A DNA stretch of 64,000 nt from Prolixibacteraceae bacterium (GCA_019856515.1 CP082230.1:1364001-1428000); one strand, 5' to 3'; positions 25,842-35,315 are shown, numbered from the stretch's first letter. The notes: generated by a model not told the origin, from the sequence alone. Program-made: numbers and translations.

Positions 25842-27035
25842 ATGAGTAGAGTTTTGGTAATTGGTGCTGGCGGAGTTGGATCGGTAGTGATCCAAAAGAT
25901 GGCACAACATCCTGCTGTTTTTACAGACATCATGCTTGCAAGTAGAACTGAATCTAAGTGCAAAGCCATTGCATCGAAGATACAAGGAGTGAATATCTCT
26001 ACGGCTTCCGTTGACGCTGACAACGTACAAGAAGTTGTAAAACTTATTGAAACATTTAAGCCTGAATTGGTTGTAAACGTTGCGTTGCCATATCAGGATC
26101 TTCCTATTATGGATGCTTGTTTAGAGACAAAAGTATCCTATTTGGACACAGCAAATTATGAACCTATTGATGAAGCAAAATATGAATATAGCTGGCAATG
26201 GGCATACAAGAAGAGGTTTGAAGAGGCGGGTATTACTGCAATCTTAGGTTGTGGATTTGATCCTGGTGTAACGAGCATTTTCACAGCCCATGCAGCAAAA
26301 CATCATTTTGATGAAATTCATTATCTTGACATCGTGGATTGTAATGGAGGCGACCACGGAAAGGCTTTTGCAACAAACTTCAATCCAGAGATCAATATTC
26401 GAGAGATTACACAAGAGGGAAAGTATTGGGAAGATGGACAATGGGTAACCACCAAACCTCACGAGATACATAAACCTCTAAACTATCCAAACATTGGAGA
26501 AAAAGAGTCGTATCTTATCTATCACGAAGAGTTGGAGTCGTTGGTTAAAAATTACCCAACAATTAAACGTGCAAGATTTTGGATGACATTTGGACAAGAA
26601 TATCTTACACACCTACGTGTCATTCAAAACATTGGAATGGCAAGCATTGAACCGATTAATTATGAAGGGAAAGAGATTGTTCCAATTCAGTTTTTAAAAG
26701 CAGTACTTCCGGATCCAGGAGACCTAGGAGAGAACTATAGTGGAGAGACTTCTATTGGTTGTCGTATCCGAGGAGTTAAAGATGGTCAAGAAAAGACATA
26801 TTACATCTATAACAACTGCAGCCACCAACAAGCATTTAATGAGACCGGAATGCAAGGTGTTAGCTATACCACAGGTGTTCCATGTATGCTTGGGGCAATG
26901 ATGTTCTTAGAAGGCAAATGGGAAAAACCAGGAGTCTACAATGTAGAGGAGTTTAACCCAGATCCTTTTTTAGATCTTTTAGGTGAAAACGGACTTCCTT
27001 GGATTGAACAAACAGATGTGGATTTAGAGTTCTAA
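25842..27035 (+). CDS. Carboxynorspermidine dehydrogenase (saccharopine dehydrogenase family)
   Basis: 397 residues. The N-terminal Rossmann fold is MSRVLVIGAGGVGSVVIQKMAQH with LASRTESKCKAIA. The middle shows VVNVALPYQDLPIMDACLE, SYLDTANYEP, and the family mark ILGCGFDPGVTSIFTAHAAKHHFDEI. The C-terminus includes VSYTTGVPCMLGAMMFL. These fit the LYS1-like group whose members make carboxy(nor)spermidine from a diamine and aspartate semialdehyde, the alternative spermidine route common in Bacteroidota. The decarboxylase partner is not in the window. It is monocistronic, between two terminators. Confidence 0.88.
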   Translation: MSRVLVIGAGGVGSVVIQKMAQHPAVFTDIMLASRTESKCKAIASKIQGVNISTASVDADNVQEVVKLIETFKPELVVNVALPYQDLPIMDACLETKVSYLDTANYEPIDEAKYEYSWQWAYKKRFEEAGITAILGCGFDPGVTSIFTAHAAKHHFDEIHYLDIVDCNGGDHGKAFATNFNPEINIREITQEGKYWEDGQWVTTKPHEIHKPLNYPNIGEKESYLIYHEELESLVKNYPTIKRARFWMTFGQEYLTHLRVIQNIGMASIEPINYEGKEIVPIQFLKAVLPDPGDLGENYSGETSIGCRIRGVKDGQEKTYYIYNNCSHQQAFNETGMQGVSYTTGVPCMLGAMMFLEGKWEKPGVYNVEEFNPDPFLDLLGENGLPWIEQTDVDLEF

Positions 27036-27058
27036 ACCACGATAAATAATATTTCAGT

Positions 27059-27094
27059 ATCGCTACCATATCCATTGATGGTAGCGATTTTTTT
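27059..27094 (+). terminator. Rho-independent terminator
   Basis: ATCGCTACCAT at 27059-27069 pairs with ATGGTAGCGAT at 27078-27088, followed by TTTTTTC. Confidence 0.9.
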
Positions 27095-27456
27095 CTCCCC
27101 ATTGTAACGGTTTCCTTTTATATGGAAGCTCAATTTTACCATCTTATTATTCCAAAATTTACCACACACAAGTACCATATTATTTATTAGACAGATCGTC
27201 AACACTTTGTATAAAGGGTATACCCAAAAATAGATGGGTTCAATTAATAGATCTCTAACATAGAAAGTCATCTCCATCCCTACCTTACAAGCAGAAACAG
27301 CCACTAGACCATAACAGAAAAATACAGGTTCCTTTTTATGCTAGGAGTAGTATTATCGTACAACAGTTGTGCATAAATCTTCAATACCCCTACCAGTATG
27401 GTTTATGTAATTGATATATGCCCTATATTTACATCATAACATATAAATTCAGACAG
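27095..27456. other. Spacer before the sulfatase lipoprotein gene
   Basis: AT-rich and gene-free. An open minus-strand frame here overlaps the terminator and has no recognisable domain. No confident promoter could be assigned. Confidence 0.45.
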
Positions 27457-29031
27457 ATGAATAAGACACATTTCACCAAACATTTGGGAGGAGCATGTTT
27501 ATCATTAATGATGCTAGCTTCTACTTCATGTAAGGTCAAAAAAGAAGAGCCAAAGAGCCCTGTTCAGAAACCCAATATCTTGGTAATCTTTGCAGATGAT
27601 TTAGGGTATGGAGATGTTAGTTGTAATGGAAGCAAAAGCATCAAAACACCGAACATGGATCAGTTAGCCAATGAAGGTATTCGTTTCACAAGTGGATATG
27701 CTACATCGGCGACATGTACTCCAGCTCGTTATAGTATGCTTACAGGTGCTTATCCATGGAAAAATAAACGTGCGGAGATATTAGCTGGAGATGCTCCGTT
27801 ATTAATTGATACCACTTGGACTACACTTCCAAAAATGCTACAACAACAAGGATATCACACAAGTGTTATCGGTAAATGGCATCTTGGACTAGGAGATGGA
27901 TCAGTAAACTGGAACAAAGAGGTAACACCAGGTCCTAGAGCAGTAGGTTTTAATGATGAATATATCATGGCGGCAACCAATGATCGTGTACCGTGTGTAT
28001 TCATCAATAACGGTCATGTAGATCATTTAGATCCTAATGATCCTATAGAAGTTAATTACAAGAATAATTTCCCTGGAGAACCTACAGGAAAGGCAAATCC
28101 TGAGATGTTAAAGATGAAAACAACTCAAGGACACAACCAATCAATCGTTAACGGTATTTCTCGTATCGGATACATGAAGGGTGGCAAAAGCGCATTGTGG
28201 AAAGATGAGGATATGGCAGATCTATTCTTAGACAAGACCAAGAAGTATATCACAAACCACAAAGATGAACCTTTCTTCCTTTATTATGCACTTCATGAGC
28301 CACACGTACCTCGTATTCCGCACCCACGTTTTGTAGGTAAATCAGGGATGGGTCCTCGTGGTGACGCTATTTTGGAAGCAGACTGGTGTGTAGGTGAGAT
28401 CATGAAACATCTTAAATCACTTGGGTTAGATGATAATACAATTGTTATCTTCTCTAGCGATAACGGTCCTGTAACAGACGATGGTTATGCAGACCAAGCA
28501 GACGAACTTCTTGGAGATCATAAGCCACTAGGCCCACTTAGAGGAGGTAAATACAGCCTTCTTGATGGAGGAACAAGAGTTCCATTCTTTATCCGATGGA
28601 CTAACCATATTAAACCAGGTACTTCTAATGCATTGGTTACTCAAATGGACTTCTTGGCTTCGTTCGCTCACATGTTAGGAGTGAAAGATATAGATCTTAA
28701 GGATAGTAAAAACACATTGGATGCTTTCTTAGGAAAAGACAAAGTAGGTCGTAAAGAGTTTGTTTTTGAAGCAATAAACCACAAAACAGGATTACGTCAG
28801 GGTGATTATATTCTTATTCCACCACACAAAGGAGGAAAATATATTGACTGGGGTGTAATGAATGAAACAGGGAACAGCGAAGAGTATCAACTGTATAACA
28901 TCAAAGAAGATATTGGTCAAGCTAAAAACTTAGCAGAAGACAAACCTGAACTTCTAAAGAAGATGACAAAAAGATACGAAGAATTAACCAAAGGGTACAA
29001 GTGGAAATCAAATTTCAAACCTGTCCTTTAA
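27457..29031 (+). CDS. Sulfatase (S1 family) lipoprotein, arylsulfatase-like
   Basis: 524 residues from the ATG at 27457; the longer frame from 27418 would put 13 residues before the signal. A lipobox (LASTSC, Cys25) anchors it to the envelope. The alkaline-phosphatase-type fold shows ILVIFADDLGYGDVSCNG (metal-binding Asp pair), the formylglycine motif CTPAR with Cys87 in ATCTPARYSMLTG, GKWHLG, the late metal site FSSDNGP, and GGTRVPFFIRW. It should desulfate a polysaccharide or small ester after Cys-to-formylglycine conversion by a maturase not in the window. No susC/susD pair is adjacent, so the substrate is unknown. Confidence 0.92.
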   Translation: MNKTHFTKHLGGACLSLMMLASTSCKVKKEEPKSPVQKPNILVIFADDLGYGDVSCNGSKSIKTPNMDQLANEGIRFTSGYATSATCTPARYSMLTGAYPWKNKRAEILAGDAPLLIDTTWTTLPKMLQQQGYHTSVIGKWHLGLGDGSVNWNKEVTPGPRAVGFNDEYIMAATNDRVPCVFINNGHVDHLDPNDPIEVNYKNNFPGEPTGKANPEMLKMKTTQGHNQSIVNGISRIGYMKGGKSALWKDEDMADLFLDKTKKYITNHKDEPFFLYYALHEPHVPRIPHPRFVGKSGMGPRGDAILEADWCVGEIMKHLKSLGLDDNTIVIFSSDNGPVTDDGYADQADELLGDHKPLGPLRGGKYSLLDGGTRVPFFIRWTNHIKPGTSNALVTQMDFLASFAHMLGVKDIDLKDSKNTLDAFLGKDKVGRKEFVFEAINHKTGLRQGDYILIPPHKGGKYIDWGVMNETGNSEEYQLYNIKEDIGQAKNLAEDKPELLKKMTKRYEELTKGYKWKSNFKPVL

Positions 29032-29053
29032 GCATAACAACTGTTATAAATAT

Positions 29054-29086
29054 AAAAAAGCCATCCTATTTTGGATGGCTTTTTTA
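29054..29086. terminator. Bidirectional rho-independent terminator
   Basis: AAAAAAGCCATCC pairs with GGATGGCTTTTTT across a 6-nt loop. It ends the sulfatase gene. It is close in sequence to the xerD terminator near 31.15 kb, on the other side of the intron. Confidence 0.9.
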
Positions 29087-29291
29087 GGTTTTAGACAACT
29101 CTTCAATACTATTAAGAAAACACCTCTATCACATCAAAACTTTTATTACTTCAAATACTCTAACCCAATCATTGGGATATAACAAAAACAGGTAGAAACT
29201 GGAAGAGATTATTGTGGATTTAAAAAGAATACGCTAAGTATAGATCGGGTAGATGGCTGGAAGATATTTTATCTTCCAGTACACCTCCCAC

Positions 29292-29324
29292 ACCACCGTA
29301 CGTACGGGTCTCGTATACGGCGAC
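29292..29324 (-). ncRNA. Group II intron domain V
   Basis: Read on the minus strand, GTCGCCGTA (29324-29316) pairs with TACGGTGGT (29300-29292), with a CG bulge before the distal TACG/CGTA stem. The catalytic triad is CGC at 29322-29320 rather than AGC. The size of 33-34 nt is normal for domain V. Confidence 0.8.
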
Positions 29325-29332
29325 TCCCTAAA

Positions 29333-30727
29333 TCACGACTTTACTTTCTGATAATAATCACTTAGCGTAATATAGCCTGCCTTCTCCAAATTCTTATTCG
29401 TTATAGTCGTTTGTAGAATTGGACTCTTTGAAATGCGCCAATACTTTTTCCTCGTATTTGCATATTCATACGCTTTGTTCTTCGAAACTCCGAGTTTCAT
29501 TAAATTCTTCATCTTCGTTCTTACTCTTTTCCAACATTTCCATATTACCATACGGATACGTCGTCTTAGCCATTCATCTACTTGTTTCAGAAATGATTTC
29601 ATATCTGCCAATCGATAATAGGTTACCCATCCTTGAATATAACTTTTAAGCTTGGATTTGATTTCATCGTAACCAATACTATTCTTCCGTGCTACAATTC
29701 CTTCCAAAGAGCGCTTCACTTTCCGTTGTGTCTTTTTCGACAATCGAAAACGAACGGCACCTTTTGTTTTGTAAAAACTGTAGCCAAGAAACTTAATCTG
29801 ATTGTAGCGCACCACTTCTGTTTTATCTCGATTCACTTTTAAGAATAGAGTATCTTCTATAAAACGAATTGTAGAATTCATCGTGCGTGTAGCTCCTCGC
29901 TTGCTTTTACATAAGATGACAATATCATCTGCATAACGAACAAACTTATGACCTCGTCTTGTGAGTTCATGGTCTAATTCATTCAGCATAATGTTGCTTA
30001 GCAAGGGACTTAAAGGTCCACCTTGAGGAACTCCTGTTTCTGTTTCTTGAAACTTCGCTTCAACAACAACTCCGGCTCTTAGATATTTATGGATTAAGGA
30101 AACTAATCGTCCATCTTTTATCGTTCGTGATAAGATCTCTATCAATTTGCTATGATTGACGGTATCGAAAAATTTCTCCATATCCATATCGATAGCATAA
30201 TGATAACCTGATGTGATCATTTCTCTACAGGCTATAATGGCTGTATGTGCTCCTTTATTCGGACGGAATCCAAAGCTATAATTGGAAAACTGTTCCTCAT
30301 AAATAGGGCTAAGAACTTGTGAAATGGCTTGTTGAATGACACGATCAACGACAGTAGGAATACCTAAAGGGCGTGTTTTACCTGGTTCTTTGGGTATTTC
30401 GACTCGTCGTACAGGATTGGGAAGGTATTTCCCTTCTCGTAGTTCTGTTATTAAAACTTCTCGATGAAGTCTGAGATAATCTTTTAAGGATTCCACTTGC
30501 ATCTCATCAACTCCATGACTCCCTTTATTACGATAAACCTGTAAATAAGCCTTATTTAGGTTATCTGATTCTAGGACACGTTCTAATAAATTATCTGTTG
30601 TAATGGTCGTTTCCATAATGGCTTCAGTTATCCCATTGAAAGTGTGCGCTCTTGAGTTATTCTCGAGTTCCGCTCTACCTTCACTTAAGTAGCTATCTTC
30701 CGATATTTTCTGCATTGATCCCTTCAT
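29333..30727 (-). CDS. ltrA: Group II intron reverse transcriptase/maturase
   Basis: 464 residues. RT blocks appear in order: VLESDNLNKAYLQVYRNKGS..GVDEM, RPLGIPTVVDRVIQQAISQ, YSFGFRPNKGAHTAI, the ...AIDMDMEKFFDTVNH block (first catalytic Asp), GVPQGGPLSPLLSNIMLNE, and the active site FVRYADDIVIL. After these come NRDKTEVVRY..IKFLGYSF and the maturase (X) domain (SYIQGWVTYYRLADM, WLRRRIRMVIWKCWKR). No HNH endonuclease domain follows, as expected for class C enzymes. The gene is complete and lies within the intron, about 410 bp from its 5' end. It would splice the intron RNA and copy it into new terminator sites. Confidence 0.95.
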   Translation of the reverse strand: MKGSMQKISEDSYLSEGRAELENNSRAHTFNGITEAIMETTITTDNLLERVLESDNLNKAYLQVYRNKGSHGVDEMQVESLKDYLRLHREVLITELREGKYLPNPVRRVEIPKEPGKTRPLGIPTVVDRVIQQAISQVLSPIYEEQFSNYSFGFRPNKGAHTAIIACREMITSGYHYAIDMDMEKFFDTVNHSKLIEILSRTIKDGRLVSLIHKYLRAGVVVEAKFQETETGVPQGGPLSPLLSNIMLNELDHELTRRGHKFVRYADDIVILCKSKRGATRTMNSTIRFIEDTLFLKVNRDKTEVVRYNQIKFLGYSFYKTKGAVRFRLSKKTQRKVKRSLEGIVARKNSIGYDEIKSKLKSYIQGWVTYYRLADMKSFLKQVDEWLRRRIRMVIWKCWKRVRTKMKNLMKLGVSKNKAYEYANTRKKYWRISKSPILQTTITNKNLEKAGYITLSDYYQKVKS

Positions 30728-31142
30728 TAGGTAACAGTCTGTATTATGAACAATTTAAGATTCAGTCCTTCCTGTAAAGTGGGTACAGTACTATGACCTC
30801 GGCTGACTTCTCACAGTTAACTTTTTATGAATGGACAGGGAAAATACATTCTATCCACCTGTGAGATCTCCCATGGTAAGGGAATTAACTTTCACTCCAT
30901 CTATCCGCCACATCTACGGTATAAACTCCGTGTAGAATTCGGACTTTACTTTGTTGTGCAAGCTTATCCAGTTATATACCGCCTAATGCGATTCGTATAC
31001 CTCGGATCAGAGTTTTGCATACGGCTTCCTTCAGGTTATACCTCACGATAAGCACCCTTGCCTTCTGCTAGGTGGTTGGCTCTACAAACCTCCACTACGG
31101 ACTTACACCGATTAGTTAATTTCCATGCATGGCACACACACA

Positions 31143-31173
31143 AAAAAGCCACCCTATTAGGATGGCTTTTTTT
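31143..31173 (-). terminator. xerD terminator and intron insertion site
   Basis: On the minus strand GCCATCC pairs with GGGTGGC (one G-T pair) and is followed by TTTTTTG. The intron begins within a few bases of the T-run. The stem also has A residues on its other side, making it potentially bidirectional. Confidence 0.88.
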
Positions 31174-31203
31174 AGGTCAGAAAATTTAATTTCGTATCTT
31201 ATC

Positions 31204-32109
31204 TTAAGATCTTGGGTGGTGACGATTAACTGTGTCCTTCAAGTAATCTTGATCTAAATGGGTATAAATCTCTGTTGTCAAGATAGATTCATGTCCCAAC
31301 ATTTCTTGTACTGCTCTCAAATCAGCACCACCTTCAATCAATTGAGAAGCAAATGAGTGACGGAAAGTATGAGGACTAATGTTCTTATTCAACTTCACCT
31401 TATCCGCTAAACCTTTAATAATAGTAAATATCATAACACGACTTAACTGTCGTCCTCTACGGTTCAAAAATAGAATATCTTCACTATCAGGGCTAACATT
31501 AAGATTTACACGATACTTCTCTACATAATCTTTAATGTCATTGATCGCTTTATTGCTAATAGGTACCATTCTCTCTTTTTCAGACTTACCTTCAACAACA
31601 ATATACTCCTCTTCAAAATGTAAATTTGAAATTTTCAAGTTCACTAGCTCTGAAACACGCAATCCACAACTATATAAAGCCTCAATAATAGCTTTATTAC
31701 GGACACCTTCAGGCTTGTTTAAATCAATCGCATCAATAATCTGATCGATCTCATCTGGAGTAAGAATATCGGGTAATTTACGTCCAATTTTAGGGCTCTC
31801 TAACAATGTTGTTGGATCTGCCTCAATAACATTCTCCATCAATAAAAATTTGAAGAATGATTTGGTTCCGGAAATAGTACGAGCCTGTGTTCTTGGACTC
31901 ACATTATTACCATTCATCCACTCAACAAATTTACGCAAATGCTCTATTTTTACCTCTCTCGGAGTAATATTTGGATATTCTGCAGTAAGAAAAGTAGTTA
32001 GCTTATTAATATCATTCATATAAGCGCTAACTGAATTTTGTGAAAGAGATTTTTCGAGGCGTAGATACGTCTCATACCCTTTTTTACACTGATCCCAATT
32101 CATAATCAA
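31204..32109 (-). CDS. xerD: Site-specific tyrosine recombinase XerD
   Basis: 301 residues; ATG ATG choices near 32109 differ by one or two codons. The N-terminal core-binding (SAM-like) domain includes YLRLEKSLSQNSVSAYMNDI. The catalytic domain has the Arg in YSCGLRVSELVNL, the strand-turn EEEYIVVEGKSEKERMVPI with the catalytic Lys, HTFRHSFASQLIEGGADLRAVQEMLGH (H-x-x-R and second His), and TTEIYTHLDQDYL with the nucleophile Tyr. It resolves chromosome dimers at dif with XerC. Its terminator has been colonised by a group II intron, but the coding region is intact. Confidence 0.95.
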   Translation of the reverse strand: MIMNWDQCKKGYETYLRLEKSLSQNSVSAYMNDINKLTTFLTAEYPNITPREVKIEHLRKFVEWMNGNNVSPRTQARTISGTKSFFKFLLMENVIEADPTTLLESPKIGRKLPDILTPDEIDQIIDAIDLNKPEGVRNKAIIEALYSCGLRVSELVNLKISNLHFEEEYIVVEGKSEKERMVPISNKAINDIKDYVEKYRVNLNVSPDSEDILFLNRRGRQLSRVMIFTIIKGLADKVKLNKNISPHTFRHSFASQLIEGGADLRAVQEMLGHESILTTEIYTHLDQDYLKDTVNRHHPRS

Positions 32110-32315
32110 GCAATTAAGTTTCTAAGTAAATATTCCGTTTCTGTTCTAAGCGTTTCTTTTACAATAATAATGAGTTCAGAATTAAATCCTTCTTATTATA
32201 TTGTTAAATAAATATAAGAATAATAATTTATTTAATAAAGAAAATTACTAGATAATATTATTTTTATCTTTCTTTATATCTGTATAAGGAATTAAAAACG
32301 TTATTGTTCAATCAT

Positions 32316-32750
32316 ATGAGAAAAATATTGATTATTAATGGTCCCAACCTAAATTTACTAGGTGTTAGAGAGAAAAGTATCTACGGAGATCAGTCATTTG
32401 AAGCATATTATGAAACTTTAAAGACAAAATTTCCAAACGTAGAATTTACATATTATCAATCAAATGTGGAAGGAGAGCTGATAAATCAAATTCATCAGCA
32501 TGGATTTAAAGATGACGGGATAGTGATCAATGCGGGAGCATATACCCATACCTCTGTTGCACTTCGAGACGCCATTGCGGGAGTAAATAGCCCAGTAATA
32601 GAAGTACATATTTCTAATACATTAACGAGAGAATCATTCCGACATGAATCGATTATTGGTCCTGTTTGCAAAGGAAGCATTATGGGCTTTGGTCTTGATT
32701 CCTATCGTTTGGGCATAGAAGCAATAATAGGCCTTCAAGAGAACGCTTAA
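32316..32750 (+). CDS. aroQ: Type II 3-dehydroquinate dehydratase
   Basis: 144 residues from the ATG at 32316 (MRKILIINGPNLNLLG, the canonical start); an in-frame TTG at 32304 is not needed. Family marks are REKSIYG with the lid Tyr, YYQSNVEGELINQIH, the INAGAYTHTSVALRDAI block, and EVHISNTLTRESFRHESII with the catalytic His. It dehydrates 3-dehydroquinate to 3-dehydroshikimate in the shikimate pathway as a dodecamer. It is divergent from xerD, with about 200 bp between the starts. Normal length. Confidence 0.96.
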   Translation: MRKILIINGPNLNLLGVREKSIYGDQSFEAYYETLKTKFPNVEFTYYQSNVEGELINQIHQHGFKDDGIVINAGAYTHTSVALRDAIAGVNSPVIEVHISNTLTRESFRHESIIGPVCKGSIMGFGLDSYRLGIEAIIGLQENA

Positions 32751-32841
32751 GTTAAATATCCTGGAATTTTACTCATTCAAGGATAGCACATAAAACAAGG
32801 CCGATGGTATTCCGACCTCATAAATTGACAAAAAAGGCAGT

Positions 32842-32882
32842 AAAAAAAAAGCTACCTTTCTAAAAGAAGGTAGCTTTTTTTA
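32842..32882. terminator. Bidirectional terminator between convergent genes
   Basis: AAAAAAGCTACCTT pairs with AAGGTAGCTTTTTT across a short loop. It serves both aroQ and the convergent lipoprotein gene. Confidence 0.92.
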
Positions 32883-32898
32883 TCATTTATTAAACTCA

Positions 32899-34527
32899 CT
32901 ATAACTGATTGTATTTATCAAATAGTGCCGTTAGCATTTCAGCCTGTTCTGGAGCTTCTAAACCAAGGTTGTACCATCCGAAACCAAGAAGGTCTTGACT
33001 CTTCACATAATTTAGTTTGGCTTCAATAGAACGTTCGCCTTCTGCATATACACGAATCCAATCTTTATCATCACGATAGTCATAAGTATAACATTGTTCT
33101 TTCTCATGCCATTTCTTATCACCATCTTCATATATCTTATGGAGCTTCATCGGAACATAACCTACCAACATAAGGTGACGATCATTCGTCTTATTTACAA
33201 CCCATCTGTTTCCATAGAATGGGAAAATAGGGATTAACTTCTTTGCAGGAATTCCTTTTACTTTCAACTCCTTCACTCTGGTTTTAATTATATCCAAAGG
33301 TGCAGAGAACTTACGAGAGAAGCCGTAAAGCATCACTGTCAAGAAATCTGTTCTTTTAGATAGCTCTTCATAATCCCAAGCTCTATAGTTAGAAGTTACA
33401 TTTGCAGTAACTTGAAGAGAATAATTTGCCTCTTCTCTAAAAGATTGATGAATCACATCGATAAAACGACACAGGTGATCTTTATCATTCAAGCCAGTCT
33501 CTTTAAACATCTGAAAGTTTAAATTTACTCCATCAAGATTATTTCGTAACAACATCTGTTTTAACTCTCTAGCAAAAGCTTTCATATGCTTCTCATCACT
33601 CAACAGACTTGTAAAATAATCTAAACGTTGTTGGTTGTCATTATCCACCATTGCAGTCAATCGAATAAACACCTTTACCCCTTTTCGATGCAATGAGTTA
33701 ATCAACTCAGCTTGATCCACAATAAAAGATCCCTTATCTGAAAGAAAGATAGAGTTATCCGTAGCAATTTTAAAATCAGACAAAATAACGTGACTAAATT
33801 CACTAGGATCAATTTGTGAATTACGGTACCCCTTTTTCTTATCTAACTTAAGAAATCCAACATTAAACATCGGTTTGTTCCAACTGTAATCAACTAAAGG
33901 AACACTACTATTAAAAACTAGAGGAACATACTTTGGTTCTCGTGAATCAGCAATTTTTGCAGAGTACAATGATTGTCCTTTAGTGTAAAAGAAACCTTTT
34001 GGATTTATCTCAACTTTAGTGTCTTTCGGTATTGACTTACGCATGTAAAGCGACACAATAAGTTTAGCATGTCCATTTTTATATTTTATCGGTCTATCAA
34101 AAACAACTTTTGCTTTCTTTAGACCAGGCTTAATTGTTAAGCTACCTACATTATAATCTTGGGCATGTAATTCGACATCATCTGATTCATATATCGATAT
34201 CGACTGAATGTAATTAGACGCATTTTTTTGAGAAATATCAAAAACAACATTGTGAGGCACACTATTCTTATTTGTTGGCTGTACTACATCGATAAAACCC
34301 CATACCACATGCTCATCATACGAGATGCTTGGTCTGTTTTCACGAATAAACTTCACCTCCCCCTTCATCGAAGCAGATGCTTTGTTAAAAATATCTTCTC
34401 TAATAGAGTACCCTTTTTCTTTCTTTTTAGACAAAGACAAGCTGTTGGTTGAGCGTGAACATGCCACTATTCCCATTAGAAATAAGAATATCGAAGCATA
34501 GGACAGATAAAAATTAATTCTTTTCAT
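32899..34527 (-). CDS. GH18-like lipoprotein with amide-substituted catalytic motif
   Basis: 542 residues. The signal is type II (FLFLMGIVACS). The first 250 residues are beta-rich and unassigned. From about residue 230 the sequence follows the GH18 TIM barrel: HVILSDFKIA, KGVKVFIRLTAMVD, NLDGVNLNFQMF, DFLTVMLYGFS, KLIPIFPFYGNRWV, and the final LLGFGWYNLGLEAPEQ. The canonical DGxDxDxE reads D332-G-V-N-L-N-F-Q339, so both middle acids and the proton-donor Glu are Asn/Asn/Gln. It is therefore probably a non-hydrolytic chitin- or peptidoglycan-fragment binding protein at the outer membrane. The fold call is by motif spacing only. Confidence 0.8.
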   Translation of the reverse strand: MKRINFYLSYASIFLFLMGIVACSRSTNSLSLSKKKEKGYSIREDIFNKASASMKGEVKFIRENRPSISYDEHVVWGFIDVVQPTNKNSVPHNVVFDISQKNASNYIQSISIYESDDVELHAQDYNVGSLTIKPGLKKAKVVFDRPIKYKNGHAKLIVSLYMRKSIPKDTKVEINPKGFFYTKGQSLYSAKIADSREPKYVPLVFNSSVPLVDYSWNKPMFNVGFLKLDKKKGYRNSQIDPSEFSHVILSDFKIATDNSIFLSDKGSFIVDQAELINSLHRKGVKVFIRLTAMVDNDNQQRLDYFTSLLSDEKHMKAFARELKQMLLRNNLDGVNLNFQMFKETGLNDKDHLCRFIDVIHQSFREEANYSLQVTANVTSNYRAWDYEELSKRTDFLTVMLYGFSRKFSAPLDIIKTRVKELKVKGIPAKKLIPIFPFYGNRWVVNKTNDRHLMLVGYVPMKLHKIYEDGDKKWHEKEQCYTYDYRDDKDWIRVYAEGERSIEAKLNYVKSQDLLGFGWYNLGLEAPEQAEMLTALFDKYNQL

Positions 34528-34910
34528 ACAATACGTATATTACACAATCTTTACGGACACCTCTGATATACAGTCAATTAACAAGTGTCTCACTTAATAT
34601 AATCAGGTGACAATATCTTAAACTAATCACTTTACAATACTAAGTTAGTCATTCCTATTCGAATTTAAAAATATTATATTAAACCTATAACTATTTTTAA
34701 TCGATATCTATCTGCATCAAACTAAACAACAACATACTATATAACAACATAATAGCAAACAAAAAAGAGGCACAAGAATGAGGAAAAACTTTATTTGGTT
34801 AACAATAAATAAAAATAAAGCTAGTACGAATTATCGCACTAGCTTCATTTCTATTAGTGAATTCAGTTATCTTCATTTTAATAACCCAACACACCGTTCT
34901 CTGCATTCAA
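34528..34910. other. AT-rich spacer
   Basis: No gene. It contains the DUF5606 terminator hairpin at 34818-34843. The part near 34528-34700 should carry the promoter of the GH18-like gene; I could not place one with confidence. Confidence 0.45.
34818..34844 (-). terminator. Terminator-like hairpin downstream of the DUF5606 gene
   Basis: AAGCTAGTACG pairs with CGCACTAGCTT with one mismatch. On the minus strand it is followed by TATTTTTATTT, in keeping with the end of the DUF5606 transcript. Confidence 0.6.
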
Positions 34911-35315
34911 TTACTCTGCACCATCTTCCTCTTCTTCGTCAAAAACAAGCAATCCTGTTTCTTGAAGAATATTATACCATTGGAATACTTTTTTCATATC
35001 AGAAACATACACCTGAAACTCATCATAGTTAGGAAGAATTTCAGCAAAATATGCTTTAATTTCATTTGCAGAAGCTTTGTGGCTAATCGTTTTTCCTCCG
35101 TCTTCTTTCTCTGAAACCTTACGGAATAAATCCACCAATGGGATATCTCCTTCTGTAGTAAAAATAGAGATATCTGCCAATGCACTAATTTTAGAAGTTG
35201 CATATGCAGGTAGACGTTTTCCATCTACTACAGATTCTACAATAATACTATTCTTCGCTTCTGATACTACCTTATATAAACCTGGACGACCCCCAATAGC
35301 TAATATTTTCTTCAT
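34911..35315 (-). CDS. DUF5606 family protein
   Basis: 134 residues, the typical length. The N-terminus MKKILAIGGRPGLYKVVSEAKNS and the segment VDGKRLPAYATSKISALADISIFT are characteristic of this Bacteroidota-specific family. Later residues are helical (SHKASANEIKAYFAEILPNYDEFQVYVSDMKKVFQWYN) with an acidic tail (DEEEEDG). Function unknown; the protein is cytoplasmic with no signal. It follows the TonB-dependent receptor region but points the same way, with about 120 bp between, so co-transcription is uncertain. Confidence 0.88.
   Translation of the reverse strand: MKKILAIGGRPGLYKVVSEAKNSIIVESVVDGKRLPAYATSKISALADISIFTTEGDIPLVDLFRKVSEKEDGGKTISHKASANEIKAYFAEILPNYDEFQVYVSDMKKVFQWYNILQETGLLVFDEEEEDGAE

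Larger units (their letters stand above)
29254..31137 (-). mobile_element. Group II intron, class-C-like, behind the xerD terminator
   Basis: On the minus strand the intron starts with GTGTGCC at 31137; a GT microsatellite makes the exact base uncertain by 2-4 nt. It ends with CTACCCGAT at about 29254. It contains a maturase gene and, downstream of it, a domain V with the CGC triad plus a domain VI hairpin (CTGGAAGATA-AAA-TATCTTCCAG). The 5' exon is the xerD terminator stem followed by its T-run. Insertion just after a terminator and a CGC triad are both known hallmarks of bacterial class C introns. The element looks complete and potentially mobile. Confidence 0.85.

Noticed and set aside
27032..27304. 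90-residue minus-strand frame behind the polyamine gene
   Set aside because: It runs through a strong terminator hairpin and its hydrophobic stretches reflect AT-rich spacer DNA.
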